Assembly: GCA_037127315.1 (NCBI GenBank)
Contig: JBBBDQ010000346.1
Coordinates: 4,112,501 to 4,176,500, forward strand
Origin: Ascarosepion bandense
Lineage: Eukaryota > Mollusca > Cephalopoda > Sepiida > Sepiidae
Length of the DNA: 64,000 nt
Direction of reading: 5' to 3'
Each line of letters begins with the position of its first letter. Within the stretch, counting starts at the first letter, position 1. The notes below the pieces were generated by a model. That model did no database searches and had not been told where the DNA came from. It worked only from the letters and a program-made list of their open reading frames with translations. A program made the translations under genes and the position numbers. Shown piece by piece: positions 39,985 to 50,935 of the stretch.

Positions 39985-42620
39985 TCCAAAAAAGGTACTG
40001 CTGGTAATACTTAATTTTCTCTCAAAAATGTATTGATGGTAATACTTTTGTTTCTTTCAAAAATTTATGGCTGCTAATACCTTATTTTCTTTCAAAAATT
40101 TATTGCTGGCAATACTTTATTTTTGTTCAAAAATTATTGCTAGTAATACTTTCGTTTTTTATAAAAATTTATTCCTGGTGATGCTTTTTTAAAAATTTAT
40201 AGCTGGTAATACTTTATTTTTTGTTCAGAAATTTATTGCTGGTAATACTTTTGTTGCTTTCAAAAATTTATTGCTGGTAATCCTTTTGTTTCTTTTAAAA
40301 ATTTATTGGTTGTAATACTTTATTTTCTTCAAAAAATTTTTTCCTGCTAATACTTTATTTTCATTCAAAGATTTATTACTAGTATTACTTTATTTTCTTT
40401 CAAAAATTTATTGCTCTTAATTCTGTAGTTTCTTTTAAAAATGATTGCTGATCATTTTTTTCAAAAATTTATTGCTGGTAATTCATTTGTTTCTTTCAAA
40501 AAAATTGCTGCTAATTCTTTATATCCTTTCAAAAGTTTATTGGTGGTAATACTTTACTTTCTTTTAAAAATATATTGCTCATAATACATTTTTTTCAAAA
40601 AATTATTGCTGTTAATTCTTTAGTTTTTATTTCAAAAAGGTATTGCTGGAAATACTTTATTTTCTTTTAAAAATTTATTGCTGGTAATACTTTATTTTCT
40701 GTCAGAAGTTTATTGCTGGACTTACTTTAGTTTCTTTCAAAGATTTATGCTGGTAATAATTTATTTTTTTTCAAAAATTTATTGCTGGCATTACTTTTTT
40801 TCAAAAGATTATTGCTGTTGATTCTTTAGTTTATTTTTAATATGATTGCTGATAATACTTTTTTTTCAAAAAATTATTGCTGGTAATATTTTTGTTTCTT
40901 TCAAAATTTATTGCTGGTAATTGTTTTGTTTCTTTTAAAAATTTATTTATGGTAATATTGCTGTCTCTTTCAAAGATTTATTGCTGGTGATTCTTTTGTT
41001 TCGTTCAAAAACTTTTTGTTGTTAATACTTTATTTTCTTTCAAACATTTACTGCTGGTAATACATTTTATTCAAAAATACTGCTGGTAATACTTTATTTT
41101 CTTTTAAAAATTATTTCAGGTATTACTTTATTTTTTCAAAAATTTATTGCTGGTAATACTTTTATTTCTTTCAAAAAGATATTGCTTATAATAATTTTAT
41201 TTTCTTTCAAAGATTTATTGCCGGTAATATTTAATTTTTTTTCAAAAAATTATTGCTGGTAATACTATATTTTCTTTCAAAAATTTATTGCTGGTAAAAC
41301 TTCATTTTCTTTTAAAATGTATTTCTGGTAATACTCTTGTTTCTTTCAAAAATATATTAAAGGTAATATTTTACTTTCTTTTAAAAAATTATTGCTGGTA
41401 ATACTTTATTTTCCTTCAAAATTTATTGCTGAGAATACTTTTTATTTCTTTCAAAAATTTATTGCTGCTAAGTTTTTAGTTTCTTTTAAAAATGATGGCT
41501 GATAATACTTTTTTCTTTCAAAAATTTATTGCTGGTAAAACTTCTGTTTCGTTCAAAAATTTATTCGCTGGTATTACATTAGTTTCTTTCAAAAATTAAT
41601 TGCTGGTAATATTTTGTTGTTTTCAAAAATTTAATGCTAGTAATACTTTATTTTCTTTCAAAATTTTATTTTTGGTTACACTTTATTTTCTTTCAAAAAT
41701 TTAATGGTTGAAATACATTATTTTCTTTCAAAAATTTATAGCTGGTAAAACTTTTTTCAAAAATTTATTGCTGTTAATTCTTTAATTTCTTTTAAAATGA
41801 CAGCTGATAATTCTTTTTTCTTTCAAAACTTTTTGCTGGTAATACTTCTGTTTCTTTCAAAAATTTATTGCTGGTAATTCTTTTGTTTCTTTCAAAAATT
41901 TATTGCTGGTAATACCTTATTTTCTTTAAAAAAAGTATTGTTGGTATTACTTTTGTTGTATTCAAAGATTTATTCCTAGCAATACTTTATTTTTTTCAAA
42001 AATTTATTGCTGGTAATACTTTTTTCTTGAGAATTTTATTGCTGGTAATACATTTGTTTCTTTCAAAAATTTATTTATGGTAATACTTTGCTTTCATTTA
42101 AAAATTTGTTCTTGCTAAAACTTTAATTCTTTAGTTTCTTTTAAAAATGGTGATTGATAATACTTTTTTCTTTCAAAATTTGTTGCTGGTAATACTTCTG
42201 TTTCTTTTACAAATTTATTCCTGATAATTCTTTTGTTTTTTTTTCAAAAATTTAATGGTGGTAATACTTTATTTACTTACAATAATTTATTGCTGGTAAT
42301 TCTTTGTTGTATTCAAAAAGTTATTGCTAGTAATACTTTATTTTCTTTCAAAAATCTATTGTTGTTAATAATTTATTTTCTTTTAAATATTTATTGCTGG
42401 TAATACTTTTGTTTATTTTAAAAATTTATTCCCGGGAATACTTCTTTCTAAAAATGTGTTGCTGGTAATGCTTCTGTTTCTTTTAGAAATTTTTTGCTGG
42501 TAATACTTTTGTTCTTTTTCAAAAATTTATTGCTGTTAATACTTCATTTTCTTTCAAACTTCAAAATTTTATTGCTGCTCAAACTTTTTTTTCAACCTTT
42601 AAAAATTTATTGTTGTTAAT
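39985..42620. repeat. 2.6-kb AT-rich minisatellite, unit about 36 bases
   Basis: Around 70 imperfect repeats of TTGCTGGTAATACTTT followed by TATTTTCTTTCAAAAATTTA, with frequent variants (TTTTGTTTCTTTC, GCTGTTAATTC, skipped segments). Divergence between neighbours is high throughout, with no obvious homogenised block, unlike the 193-bp satellite. No coding potential. Confidence 0.95.
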
Positions 42621-42930
42621 ATTTTATATTTCAAAAATGAAAATGTACTCTTGCAATTTTTACTATAAAGTTTATTTTTATATTCTCATAGTTTTTTTTT
42701 ACCCTAGTTTGGGATAAACTGATTGCTCATGGTTGAGTCCCTATCAGGTGCTACTACCCCTGTGAACCTGGGAACAACAGCAATTGAGAGGTGGTTTCAT
42801 GCCCTTCACAAACCCTTAATCAGTGGTCTTACTGCCGGATGAAGTTTATTCGCATACCTAGGACTAACATGGCTATGTGAAAAGTAACCATTAACATATT
42901 AAACAAAATTAACAACCACATACGTATGCG
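42621..42930. other. no feature recognised
   Basis: Includes GGTTGAGTCCCTATCAGGTG; perhaps an old SINE, but not assignable. Confidence 0.35.
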
Positions 42931-42934
42931 TTTT

Positions 42935-43990
42935 ACAAGAGGTTAAAACAACCCGCGTTCTGCTATCCACCTGCTCAGGCTTTTCAAATATGTTATGCTT
43001 TCCCCTGTCCCTTTTTCCCTCTATCTGGCCTGTTAGTATCAGATCCTCCAAGCCATCCTTCTTCATTGCATGTCCCAGAAACTCCAGCTGTCTCTTCCTG
43101 ATGCTTAGTATTAATTTTCTTTTCGTTTCCATCCATTCCAAAACCTCATCATTGCTCACATGCTCGATCCATGATATTTGCAGCATCCTTCTGTAGAACC
43201 ACATTTCAGTTGCTTCAAGTCCTTCATCTTTGATGGTATTGTCCAGCATTCACTGTCATATTGAAGAACTAACATCACATAGTAATCCAGTACTCTTTTC
43301 TTTATTTCTAGCGAAATTTCGCAGTCTCTTAATACTCTACTCAGCTTCTGGGTTGCGTCCTTCGCCATGCCAATTCGCCTTCGGATCTCTGTGTTGCACT
43401 TTCCGTCTTCTGTTAGAACACTTCCCAGGTATTTAAATCTTTGTCCCTGCTTGATTTTAGTATCCCCACATGTATTTGGCATTTTGGGCTGCCCTTTTTG
43501 CTGATGACCATGCATTCGGTTTTCTTGCAGTTTATTTGCAGTCCTTTTTTATCACTCTCTTCAGCTACCTTCTGTAGGAGGTCTTGTAGTTTCCTTTCCG
43601 TGTCTGCTATCAGCACTGTATCATCTGCGTACCTTATGTTGTTCAAATGGCCTCCGATGACAAATCTAGGCTCCTCAAAATAGTCACGCTGTACAAGTTG
43701 AATAGCTTCGGTGAAAAGACACATTTTTGTCTTACGCCCCTTTCTATCTTTATATATCTGCTGAATTTGTTTTCTGTACAAATTCAGGCAGTTTGCTGCC
43801 ACTAGAGATTCTTGATTACTGTTATGTCTTTCCAAAATATGTCAAAGCTGCTGAGCATCTCCATCAATTCTTTATGGCGTATTTTGTCGAACGCCTTCGC
43901 ATAATCGATAAAACATAGGTACACATCCGAGAGGAACCTGTTTTCTTTGAGGATTTTTACCTCTCTCTTGTAGATACAATCGGCGTATTC
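42935..43990 (-). pseudogene. RTE/BovB-like RT, motif A through C-terminus
   Basis: The longest RTE copy in the window. On the minus strand from 43990: CFIDYAKAFDKIRHKELMEM (motif A), then NIRYADDTVLIADTERKLQD (motif C, near 43650), KKTECMVISKKGSPKCQIHV, FKYLGSVLTEDGKCNTEIRR, LKQLKCGSTEG-type out-of-frame debris, EHVSNDEVLEWMETKRKLIL, IRKRQLEFLGHAMKK and TGQIEGKRDRGK. Frameshifts near 43450 and 43200 and loss of the 3' UTR. Catalytic Asp residues at both motifs remain readable. The RTE reverse transcriptase is the likely partner moving some of the SINEs. Confidence 0.85.
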
Positions 43991-44490
43991 AAAGTCTTAC
44001 AGGGAGTGTTGTTTTTACTTGACTTAGGCAGCGACAAGTCTAAGAGAGGAGCAAAAGAAGATTCCACGCAACGGAAAATCACACCACTATCTTTTCTCAG
44101 AGTTCATGACAGTTCACGGATATTGGCTTGAGTCATGAATAGACATGACATTATAAAAACCTTTAAAATTAATCTGAATTAAAAACTGGAAACTGTTTAA
44201 AAGAACTGGTTCCGTCGTAAAAATGTGGAAAAAATTTTCGGACTTTGCTAGGCTATCATTCATTAAACTTCCTCAAACCACGGCATATGTCAGAATCGAA
44301 AAATATTAATTTTTATTGATCTAGAAATATAGAAGTTTTGATAATATTGAAACAGTGTAAAATCGAGTCACTGGATTTAGCTGTTGTTTACGAAAGTAGT
44401 GTGCGCTGTAAAAGGTTTTCATTTTTCTTTCAGTCTACGGTATCGCTTTAACTGGAAACAGCTATTGCTTTTTAGTTTTTTTTTAAGCAG
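43991..44490. other. no feature recognised
   Basis: Mixed AT-rich DNA without gene or repeat signature. Confidence 0.45.
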
Positions 44491-44645
44491 TGGATATCGG
44501 CTCAGAATATGAAATCTGAGAGCCGAGTTCAAATTCCTAGTGGAATTAGTTGCGTTCACTTATGTGCAAATACCCTTGGGAAAGGTATTAATCCGTTTTT
44601 ATCCCTAGAGCAGAACGGGTTGTGTTCTATCACCTTAGTTGACAA
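44491..44645 (+). mobile_element. SINE-A head and partial body
   Basis: AGCAGTGGATATCGGCTCAG, GAGCCGAGTTCAAATTCC, TACCCTTGGGAAAGGTATTA. It ends abruptly at GACAAACAGG, where RTE 3' sequence takes over. Confidence 0.8.
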
Positions 44646-44812
44646 ACAGGGGAAAGCAGCGGATAACGTATCTGAAGGGCCTGAGCAGGCGGATGACTGA
44701 ACGAGGGTTGCAGGGTGTGACAGGAGAAGGTATAGGGAGACGTGGAAAGCCATAATCGCCTACATCCTGAAAGAACAAGTCATATAGAAGAAGAAGAAGA
44801 AGAAGAAGAATA
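44646..44812 (+). mobile_element. RTE-like LINE 3' end with (AAG)n tail
   Basis: GGAAAGCAGCGGATAACGTA, AGGGCCTGAGCAGGCGGATG, CCATAATCGCCTACATCCTG and a (GAA)n tail to about 44810. It abuts the SINE-A fragment without a gap. Confidence 0.8.
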
Positions 44813-45040
44813 TATTCGTTTGTCTTTTAGAAATCTTCTTGTAAAAGAAATTAAAAAAATGAAAAACTCTCTGTTTTCGTACGCAGAACAGCTAATTCAA
44901 GATGACTTTGTTAAAAAATTAGAATTGATTTTACACATCATCAATATTATGAAATTATAAAAATACATGAAATGCTAAAATAAATCAATATCTTTTCGAT
45001 TCTGACAAATGTCGTTCTTGAGGAAGGTATAAAATAGATT

Positions 45041-45470
45041 TTTTTTTTAATCATTTCACCCCGAGCAAGGCGGAAACGCCACTGATGTGCAGGGGGCTAC
45101 ATAAATGTAAAAAGATTAATTAGAAAAGAGTGAGAAGTACAAACTAGTTAGAAAGGAACAATAGAAAGCTGAGAAAGCAGGTGCGATGACAGATACATAG
45201 GTGGAGAGAAAGGGAAGGTTATACGGGGGTGGGGAGAGAGCTAGAGTCCAGTGGTTAGTAGATGAGTATTGACTTTGCATTTAAATTTCTGGAGGTTGTA
45301 GCCGTCAGGAAAGCAAGAATACGGGAGCGAGTTCCATAGGCGGGAAGTGCGAGAGAAGAAGCTGCAGGAGTTGAATTGTCGTCTGCATTTGGCTAACCTT
45401 ACTGTGAATGGGTGGGACCCAGTTGCTAGTCTGGTTGCACGAGTAAACACCTGTTGAGGAGGCATCATTG
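45041..45470 (-). mobile_element. CR1/L2-like LINE 3' end, well preserved
   Basis: Inverted tail AATCATTTCACCCCGAGCAA, UTR box and the last 75 codons: MMPPQQVFTRATRLATGSHP, SRTSRLWNSLPYSCFPDGYN, open to the stop at 45241. 5'-truncated at 45470. Close relative of the copies at 1 and 30647, so young. Confidence 0.9.
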
Positions 45471-45717
45471 CTCTAAATTACACCTTCTTGTTATCGGTTT
45501 TGTTATCTGACTCATATGTATGGCGGACCTGTTTCTACCTTTTTGACTCTATCATAAGCGTAATATTATTGATTTTATATTGTTGTAATCTCTTATAAAC
45601 CGCATACGTATCAACACTGGTGTAACTCAGGCCTATGTCTTTTTAAACAGTTTAAATCGGGCCTGTGTCTACCTCTAGTGTAACTTTGTCGAACGTTTTT
45701 TATTATACCTATGTCGG

Positions 45718-45970
45718 CATTCTTGACTCAAGTGTAAACGGGACCTTCATCTACCTTTTTTACTCCAGTGTAAACTGGACCAATGTCTAACTTTTTTCTC
45801 TAGTACAAATGTGCTGTCTTTTTTACTCCAGTGTAAACTGGACCAATGTCTAACTTTTTTCTCTAGTACAAATGTGCTGTCTTTTTTACTCCAGTGTAAA
45901 CTGGACCAATGTCTAACTTTTTTCTCTAGTACAAATGTGCTGTCTTTTTTACTCCAGTGTAAACCAAACC
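45718..45970. repeat. 63-bp tandem repeat, three to four units
   Basis: CAATGTCTAACTTTTTTCTC occurs at 45781, 45844 and 45907. The unit is 63 bases, so a chance open frame repeats every 21 residues (FLLQCKLDQCLTFFSSTNVL). The region just upstream (45600-45780) contains diverged versions. No sign that it is expressed. Confidence 0.95.
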
Positions 45971-46486
45971 GATATCAACGTAATTTTCGGGTAGTGAGTC
46001 GCATGATTTATGGCCCATCACAAAGTGAACTGCATTACGAAAATTATTCAAATTATTCAAAGCAATTGTTCATTGTAGGTTACTCGGCAATTTTCATTAC
46101 AGAACATCAAATGTGCAAACATATAGTTTAAAATGGAAAAAAGTTGATTTTAAAAAAGAGAAATTTTTTTCTATGATTAAAAAATGATGTCCTGATATAA
46201 TATTATTTATAACAATATGGTTAACACTTGTTGCTACGTGTGACTTATTTTTAATTTATTCAGTAGAAAATAAAAACAGATATAAAATATATTTCTATGA
46301 ATGCTTCTTGCTTCAAAAGTAAAAGTTGTTTTCACGTATGATCTTTCTTACTGAAAATCCTCAATAGCTAAAAATGATGAAAATGTTACTTTAACTGATA
46401 GTTCTTCAAAAATTCAAGAAACATTCATCAACATTTATTTGTTATGGTTGTGTACGAGTGAACGTGTTAGCTGCTGTTTCGTGTTA
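45971..46486. other. no feature recognised
   Basis: AT-rich DNA. Confidence 0.45.
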
Positions 46487-46740
46487 AATACACCGGTTCC
46501 GGTCCGATTACCGAAGTTATGCAACATCGAGCCTGGTTAGTACTTAAATGGGTGACCATTTGGGAATACCAGGTGCTGTAAACGTAAGGACCAAGAATGG
46601 TCCACCGGTCCTCCAGGATTGGGGGTTGGGTGCAGGGCTAACAACTCTGCCCCGTAAAAAACAGTTTGTTACAGCAACAAAAAGTTGCTGCCCTATGCAC
46701 CATCTCGGTGTGATCTACAAAACATTTCCCATTTTTGTAG
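46487..46740 (+). mobile_element. SINE-C: 5S rRNA head joined to conserved core, no tRNA part
   Basis: About 95 bases of 5S-like sequence (CACCGGTTCCGGTCCGATTA, CCGAAGTTATGCAACATCGA, GGGTGACCATTTGGGAATAC, CAGGTGCTGTAAACG) run into CCTCCAGGATTGGGGGTTGG, then GCAGGGCTAACAACTCTGCC and ACAGTTTGTTACAGCAAC. The core is shared with the tRNA-headed SINE at 22279. The same kind of core thus carries a different polymerase III head here. 3' boundary uncertain. Confidence 0.7.
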
Positions 46741-46829
46741 GAGTAGACCAGTCTACTTAAGTAGTTCCGAAAACTTTAGGGAGAACGACAGGAAACAATT
46801 TTAATTATTTCCAAAGAGGTCATGACTAT

Positions 46830-46920
46830 TCAGAGGTAACAAAGAAAAGGAACCGCAGAGAGCCACAATCGCCTGCACCCTGAAGGAATATGGCATTGAG
46901 AATAAAACTTAAGAAAAATA
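46830..46920 (+). mobile_element. possible RTE 3' end sliver
   Basis: GAGAGCCACAATCGCCTGCA and CCCTGAAGGAATATGGCAT match the RTE 3' UTR box. It follows the 5S-headed SINE. 46921-47156 holds nothing recognisable. Confidence 0.5.
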
Positions 46921-47430
46921 GTGCAATGGTTTTCCGTTGCTTTCTCCACAGCTTTGACTTCAGTGTTTTCCTTCATCTAGACCGATTGCCATTCAAGACT
47001 AGAGAGCTTAGTCTACCCTATTGCTTAACTCATTAGTTATCCGCATTAAAACGTGCTTCCATTAGCGCTAATCAACCATTGCAATTATTTCACAGACATC
47101 CCCTACGACTAATGCAACACATTTTATTTTCACTGTTAACCCCTTCACAATAATTTCTGCTAAGACGTGACTAACACAATTACAACACCAGCGCCGTTAC
47201 TTCCTGACCAACGGCAGTAGCAACCCGAACTTCCTGATCAAGAGCCCATCACTACTCCCGGCACCGTCATCGCAGCTTCCACTGGCACTACTTGTTTGGC
47301 TTTTTCCCCCCGTTGAATGACGGATGGAGTCACGTGACACAGGGCGCGTCCGTCACAAGGACGTAAATCCGGCATATCGGTCAGGTTTTGAAAGGATGGC
47401 AATCGAAATTTGATTGGCACCATCTAAGGG

Positions 47431-47464
47431 TATAAAAGGTTTGGGAGAGAGGATTGTATCAGAC
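47431..47464 (+). promoter_or_regulatory. candidate core promoter: TATA box and initiator
   Basis: TATAAAAG at 47431 and TCAGAC at 47459, with the A 30 bases from the first T, the usual RNA polymerase II spacing. A GC-richer stretch with GTCACGTGAC lies upstream. No gene follows, only a GA-rich minisatellite. Confidence 0.35.
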
Positions 47465-48085
47465 ATATAGATAAAACCAGAGACAGAAGAGCAGGAGGAA
47501 AAGAGAAGGAGAAAGAGAGAGCGTGTGAGGTGAAAGACTGACAGAAGGGGAAGAGGGATAGAGAAAGAGAAAGAGAGAATGTGTGAGATGGAAAACTAAC
47601 AGAAGAGAACGAGGAAGAGAGAAAGAGAAAAAGAGAGAGCGTGTGAAGCGAAAGACTTACAGAAGGGGAGGAGGAATAGATAAAGAGAAAGATAGAGCCT
47701 GTGAGTTGGAAGACTGACTAAGAGAAGGAGGAAGAGAGAAAGAGAAAAGAGAGAGTGTGTGAGGTGAAAGACTTACAGAAGGAGAAGAGGAATAGAGAAA
47801 GAGAAAGGTAGGGCCTGTGAGTTGGAAGACTGACAGAAGAGAAGGACGAAGAGAGAAAGTGAAAGAGAAAGAGAGAGTGTGTGAGGCAGAAGACTGAAAG
47901 AAGGTGAAGAGGAAGAAGAGAGAAGGAGAAAGAGAGAGCTTGTGAGGCAAAAGACTGACAGAAGGGGAAGAAGAATAGTGAAAGAGAAAGCGTGAACGTG
48001 TGAGGAGAAGGAAGAGAGAAAGAGAAGAGATAGAGGAAGAGAGACAGAAAAAAGAGAGAGCGTGTGAGGGGGAAGACTAACAGAC
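47465..48085. repeat. GA-rich minisatellite, unit about 60 bases, ten units
   Basis: TGTGAG recurs at 47524, 47582, 47642, 47700, 47758, 47816, 47880, 47941, 47999 and 48063. Each unit reads roughly GTGTGAGGTGAAAGACTGAC, AGAAGGGGAAGAGG, then AGAGAAAGAGAAAG. Strand-asymmetric purine run. Confidence 0.9.
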
Positions 48086-48341
48086 GACTGAATAATTAGA
48101 AGATGAAGAGAATGACAAAAGAAGAAAATAGAGAGAAATATTAGAAATAAATAATAAATAAAGATTGTAAGCAGGAAGGAAACTGAAAGACAGGATAAAA
48201 CGAGTAAATAAATAATAATTACTACATATATCCGAGAGTTACATTTAGTGAATAAAGTTTATTCGTAAATATAACAAGTATAATGGAACACAGGTAGAAT
48301 GAAATTACGATCTGTTCCATAATAATTGTTATATTTAGTAC

Positions 48342-48475
48342 TAGCAGGATAGTCCGGCGTTGCTCAGGTGTAATGAAAGCTTTAAAACTAATCCATGGTC
48401 CTGGAACCCAGACTCAGCCTAAAGAATATTTGTGTAAAGTTTGGTGAGAATAATATATATATATAGTTAATAATA
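48342..48475 (+). mobile_element. CCCGGCGTTGC repeat, short copy
   Basis: TAGCAGGATAGTCCGGCGTT then GCTTTAAAACTAATCCATGG, as in 13787; internally deleted to AGCCTAAAGAATATTTGTGT. Confidence 0.7.
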
Positions 48476-48587
48476 TTTCTTATGTGTCGAGACTTCTAAC
48501 TCGCAGAAGGATAACCCGTTCTTGAATCATACTAACATTTCTTGAATTATAGACATAGAAATTTGCATCGAAGTAAACATATATATA

Positions 48588-48870
48588 TATACTAGCAGTA
48601 TAGCTTGGCGTTGCTCAGGTGTAATGAAAGCTTTAAAACTAATCCATGCTCCTGGAGCTCAGACTCTTTGGATGTTGGCACGAAAGACTAAAAAGCAATA
48701 GTTGTTTCCAGTTAAAGCACAACCGTAGACTGAAAGAAAAATGAATGGATATAAGTCAATTTTTGAAGTTTGGTGAGAATCGTATAAAATTGTGGATTTG
48801 TATGAAGGACGTACAGGCAGATAAACAGATACACACACACAAACATCTTGCCTTTTATATATATATATAT
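48588..48870 (+). mobile_element. CCCGGCGTTGC repeat, second short copy
   Basis: TAGCAGTATAGCTTGGCGTT, GCACGAAAGACTAAAAAGCA, a CA run and the ending CATCTTGCCTTTTATATAT. An internal deletion leaves about 280 of about 860 bases. AT repeats flank it. Confidence 0.75.
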
Positions 48871-48889
48871 ATATATTATCGATTTTCTG

Positions 48890-49195
48890 CACTATTGTAA
48901 GAGCTGCAACTATGAAACCTCTGAATATCGTTTCTTATTTCTTTGTCTATGAGTGTATCAAATTTGATTAAAATCGGACCACTCCTTCTATAACCCGATT
49001 TTTTCGATTATCGATTTTCGATATTTCTCATGGGTACCTCGACACAAAAACAAGCTACGAACTCTTGCAGACGCTTATAGTGCAACTGTGTAAATTTTCA
49101 AGAAAATCGGTTCAGCCGTTTCGGAGTCTATAGGTAACGGACACACATACACACACTCACACAGAAAGTTCCATTTATAAATAAGTTTAGATATG
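48890..49195. repeat. related repeat end (unassigned)
   Basis: AAATCGGTTCAGCCGTTTCG, then ACACACATACACACACTCAC and GTTCCATTTATAAATAAGTT. The last words recur at 50530-50565 beside the tandem array. Typical of invertebrate interspersed repeat 3' ends; class not assigned. Confidence 0.5.
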
Positions 49196-49283
49196 AAATA
49201 TGTGCGCAATGCAGCAAATAAAAAAAAAGTAAGAAGAAATTACAAGCTCACTCCCATAGTGGCTGTTATGAAATTTTGCGCTA

Positions 49284-49660
49284 ATCAGGTTGGTTAGATT
49301 TATTTGAAATTTTAGTAAAAGTAAGTAATGATTTTGTATTTATTTATTTTTGCCTTATTTTAAACGAGTGTTTAAGTTTTCTTTTTTTTTCTTCTAAGAA
49401 ATCTCTTTGGATGGTCTTAAATCCTCTGTTAAATTCCTTGTTCCGTGTATTCTTTTTAGCCAAGTCACTCCAGGTAGCTAGTTGAATTTTTAACCTACCT
49501 CCCAAACCCATTCTTCTGGCCACTAGATGAAATAACCATTTTTCTTTTTTTGTCAACTGGCACTGAAGCATGTGTGGTCAGGTTGGTTAGAATTATTTGA
49601 AATTTTAGTAAAAGTAATGATTTTGTATTTATTTATTTTTAGGAAATTTCTTTGATTGGA
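49284..49660. repeat. partial tandem duplication (about 290-base spacing)
   Basis: CAGGTTGGTTAGATTTATTT at 49286 and CAGGTTGGTTAGAATTATTT at 49578, each followed by GAAATTTTAGTAAAAGTAA. A minus-strand 75-codon frame between them (49344-49571: LTKKEKWLFHLVARRMGLGG) looks compositionally like a real protein piece, but its family is unknown to me. Confidence 0.6.
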
Positions 49661-49708
49661 CTTTAAGTAAGTTAAAACTTAGATGACTCACCACCTGTAA
49701 CTTTTTTA

Positions 49709-50508
49709 ATTGGAGTAGATAGATCAAACTGTCGCCCGGTTCACACTCCACCCACATCTATTTAACAGGTGAAGAGGCTCATCCCTTGTTCCCTGTTTAG
49801 GATGTGGTTTCTGATTTTCTCTTTTCCAGTCTTTTCACTCCTTTATTTATTTATTTATTTATTCAATTGGAATAGATAGACTAATCTATCGCCCGGTTCA
49901 CACTTCACACACGTCTATTGAACAGGTGAAGACACTCATCCCTTGTTCCCTGTTGAGGATGTGGTTTCCAGCTTTCTCTTTTCCAATCTTTTCACTCCTT
50001 TATTTATTTATTTATTTTCAATTGGAGTAGATAGACTAATCTATCACCCGGTTCACACACCACCCACGTCTATTGAACAGGTAAAAAGGCTTATCCCTTG
50101 TTCCCTGTTTAGGATGTGGTTTCCGGCTTTCTTTTTCCAATCTTTTCACTCCTTTATTTATTTATTTATTTATTTTCAATTGGAGTAGATAGACTGATCT
50201 ATCGCCCGGTTCACACTCCACCCACGTCTATTGAACAGGTGAAGAGGCTCATCCCTTGTTCTCTGTTTAGGATGTGGTTTCCGGCTTTCTCTTTTCCAAT
50301 CTTTTCACTCCTGTATTTATTTATTTATTTATTTTCAATTGGAGTAGATAGACTGATCTATCGCCCGGTTCACACTCCACCTACGTCTATTGAACAGGTA
50401 AAAAGGCTTATCCCTTGTTCCCTGTTTAGGATGTGGTTTCCGGCTTTCTCTTTTCCAATCTTTTCACTCCTGTATTTATTTATTTATTTATTTATTTTTT
50501 CAATTGGA
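49709..50508. repeat. tandem repeat of a 155-165-bp unit, five copies
   Basis: Units start AATTGGAGTAGATAGA at 49709, 49866, 50021, 50179 and 50338. Shared text includes CGCCCGGTTCACACTCCACC, AACAGGTGAAGAGGCTCATC and GGATGTGGTTTCCGGCTTTC. Length differences come from the (TTTA)n tract closing each unit. A lone copy at 16462 is joined to a CR1/L2 tail. Confidence 0.95.
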
Positions 50509-50635
50509 AAACATACACACACAGACACACAGACAAAGTTCCATTTATAAATATGTTTAGATTTTATACATAACCATGTGAATAAATGTCATGAATATTA
50601 TGAGACAATAATACGATTAATTACAAGTTATATCT

Positions 50636-50935
50636 TTGTTTAATCATTTCACCCTAAGCAAGGAAATAAAGCCAATAAGTCTCAAGTGGGTTATTTATGG
50701 TGACGGAATATTAGAAAAAGAATGCAATAATAATGTGAGAAAACAATAATAAAACAGATATTCAGAAAATATTGCATTTAAATTTTTGAAGATGAAATTT
50801 GTCTGGAATGTAAAATGCCAGCTGAGAGATCCACAAGCGAGAAGATTGATAGAAGAAACTCGCATTGAACTTACAGTAATATTTCGCCATTTTAATCGTC
50901 AAATGATAAAACCTCGTCGCCAATCTAATCACTCA
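50636..50935 (-). mobile_element. CR1/L2-like LINE 3' part (5' continuation at 51716-52310)
   Basis: Inverted tail TTTAATCATTTCACCCTAAGC, then degraded inverted C-terminal codons (CATTTAAATTTTTGAAGATG; AACTTACAGTAATATTTCGC). It is cut by SINE-A at 50936 and resumes past it. Confidence 0.65.

Larger units (their letters stand above)
47157..48330 (+). mobile_element. possible solo LTR (weak)
   Basis: A TATA box, an initiator-like site 30 bases on, and an AATAAA at 48251-48256 occur in the order expected of an LTR. Clear TG...CA ends or a target duplication were not found, and no pol gene is near. It could equally be an unrelated promoter-like stretch. Confidence 0.25.

Noticed and set aside
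47657..47950. 97-codon minus-strand frame
   Set aside because: Antisense of the GA-rich minisatellite; Ser/Leu/Phe composition only.
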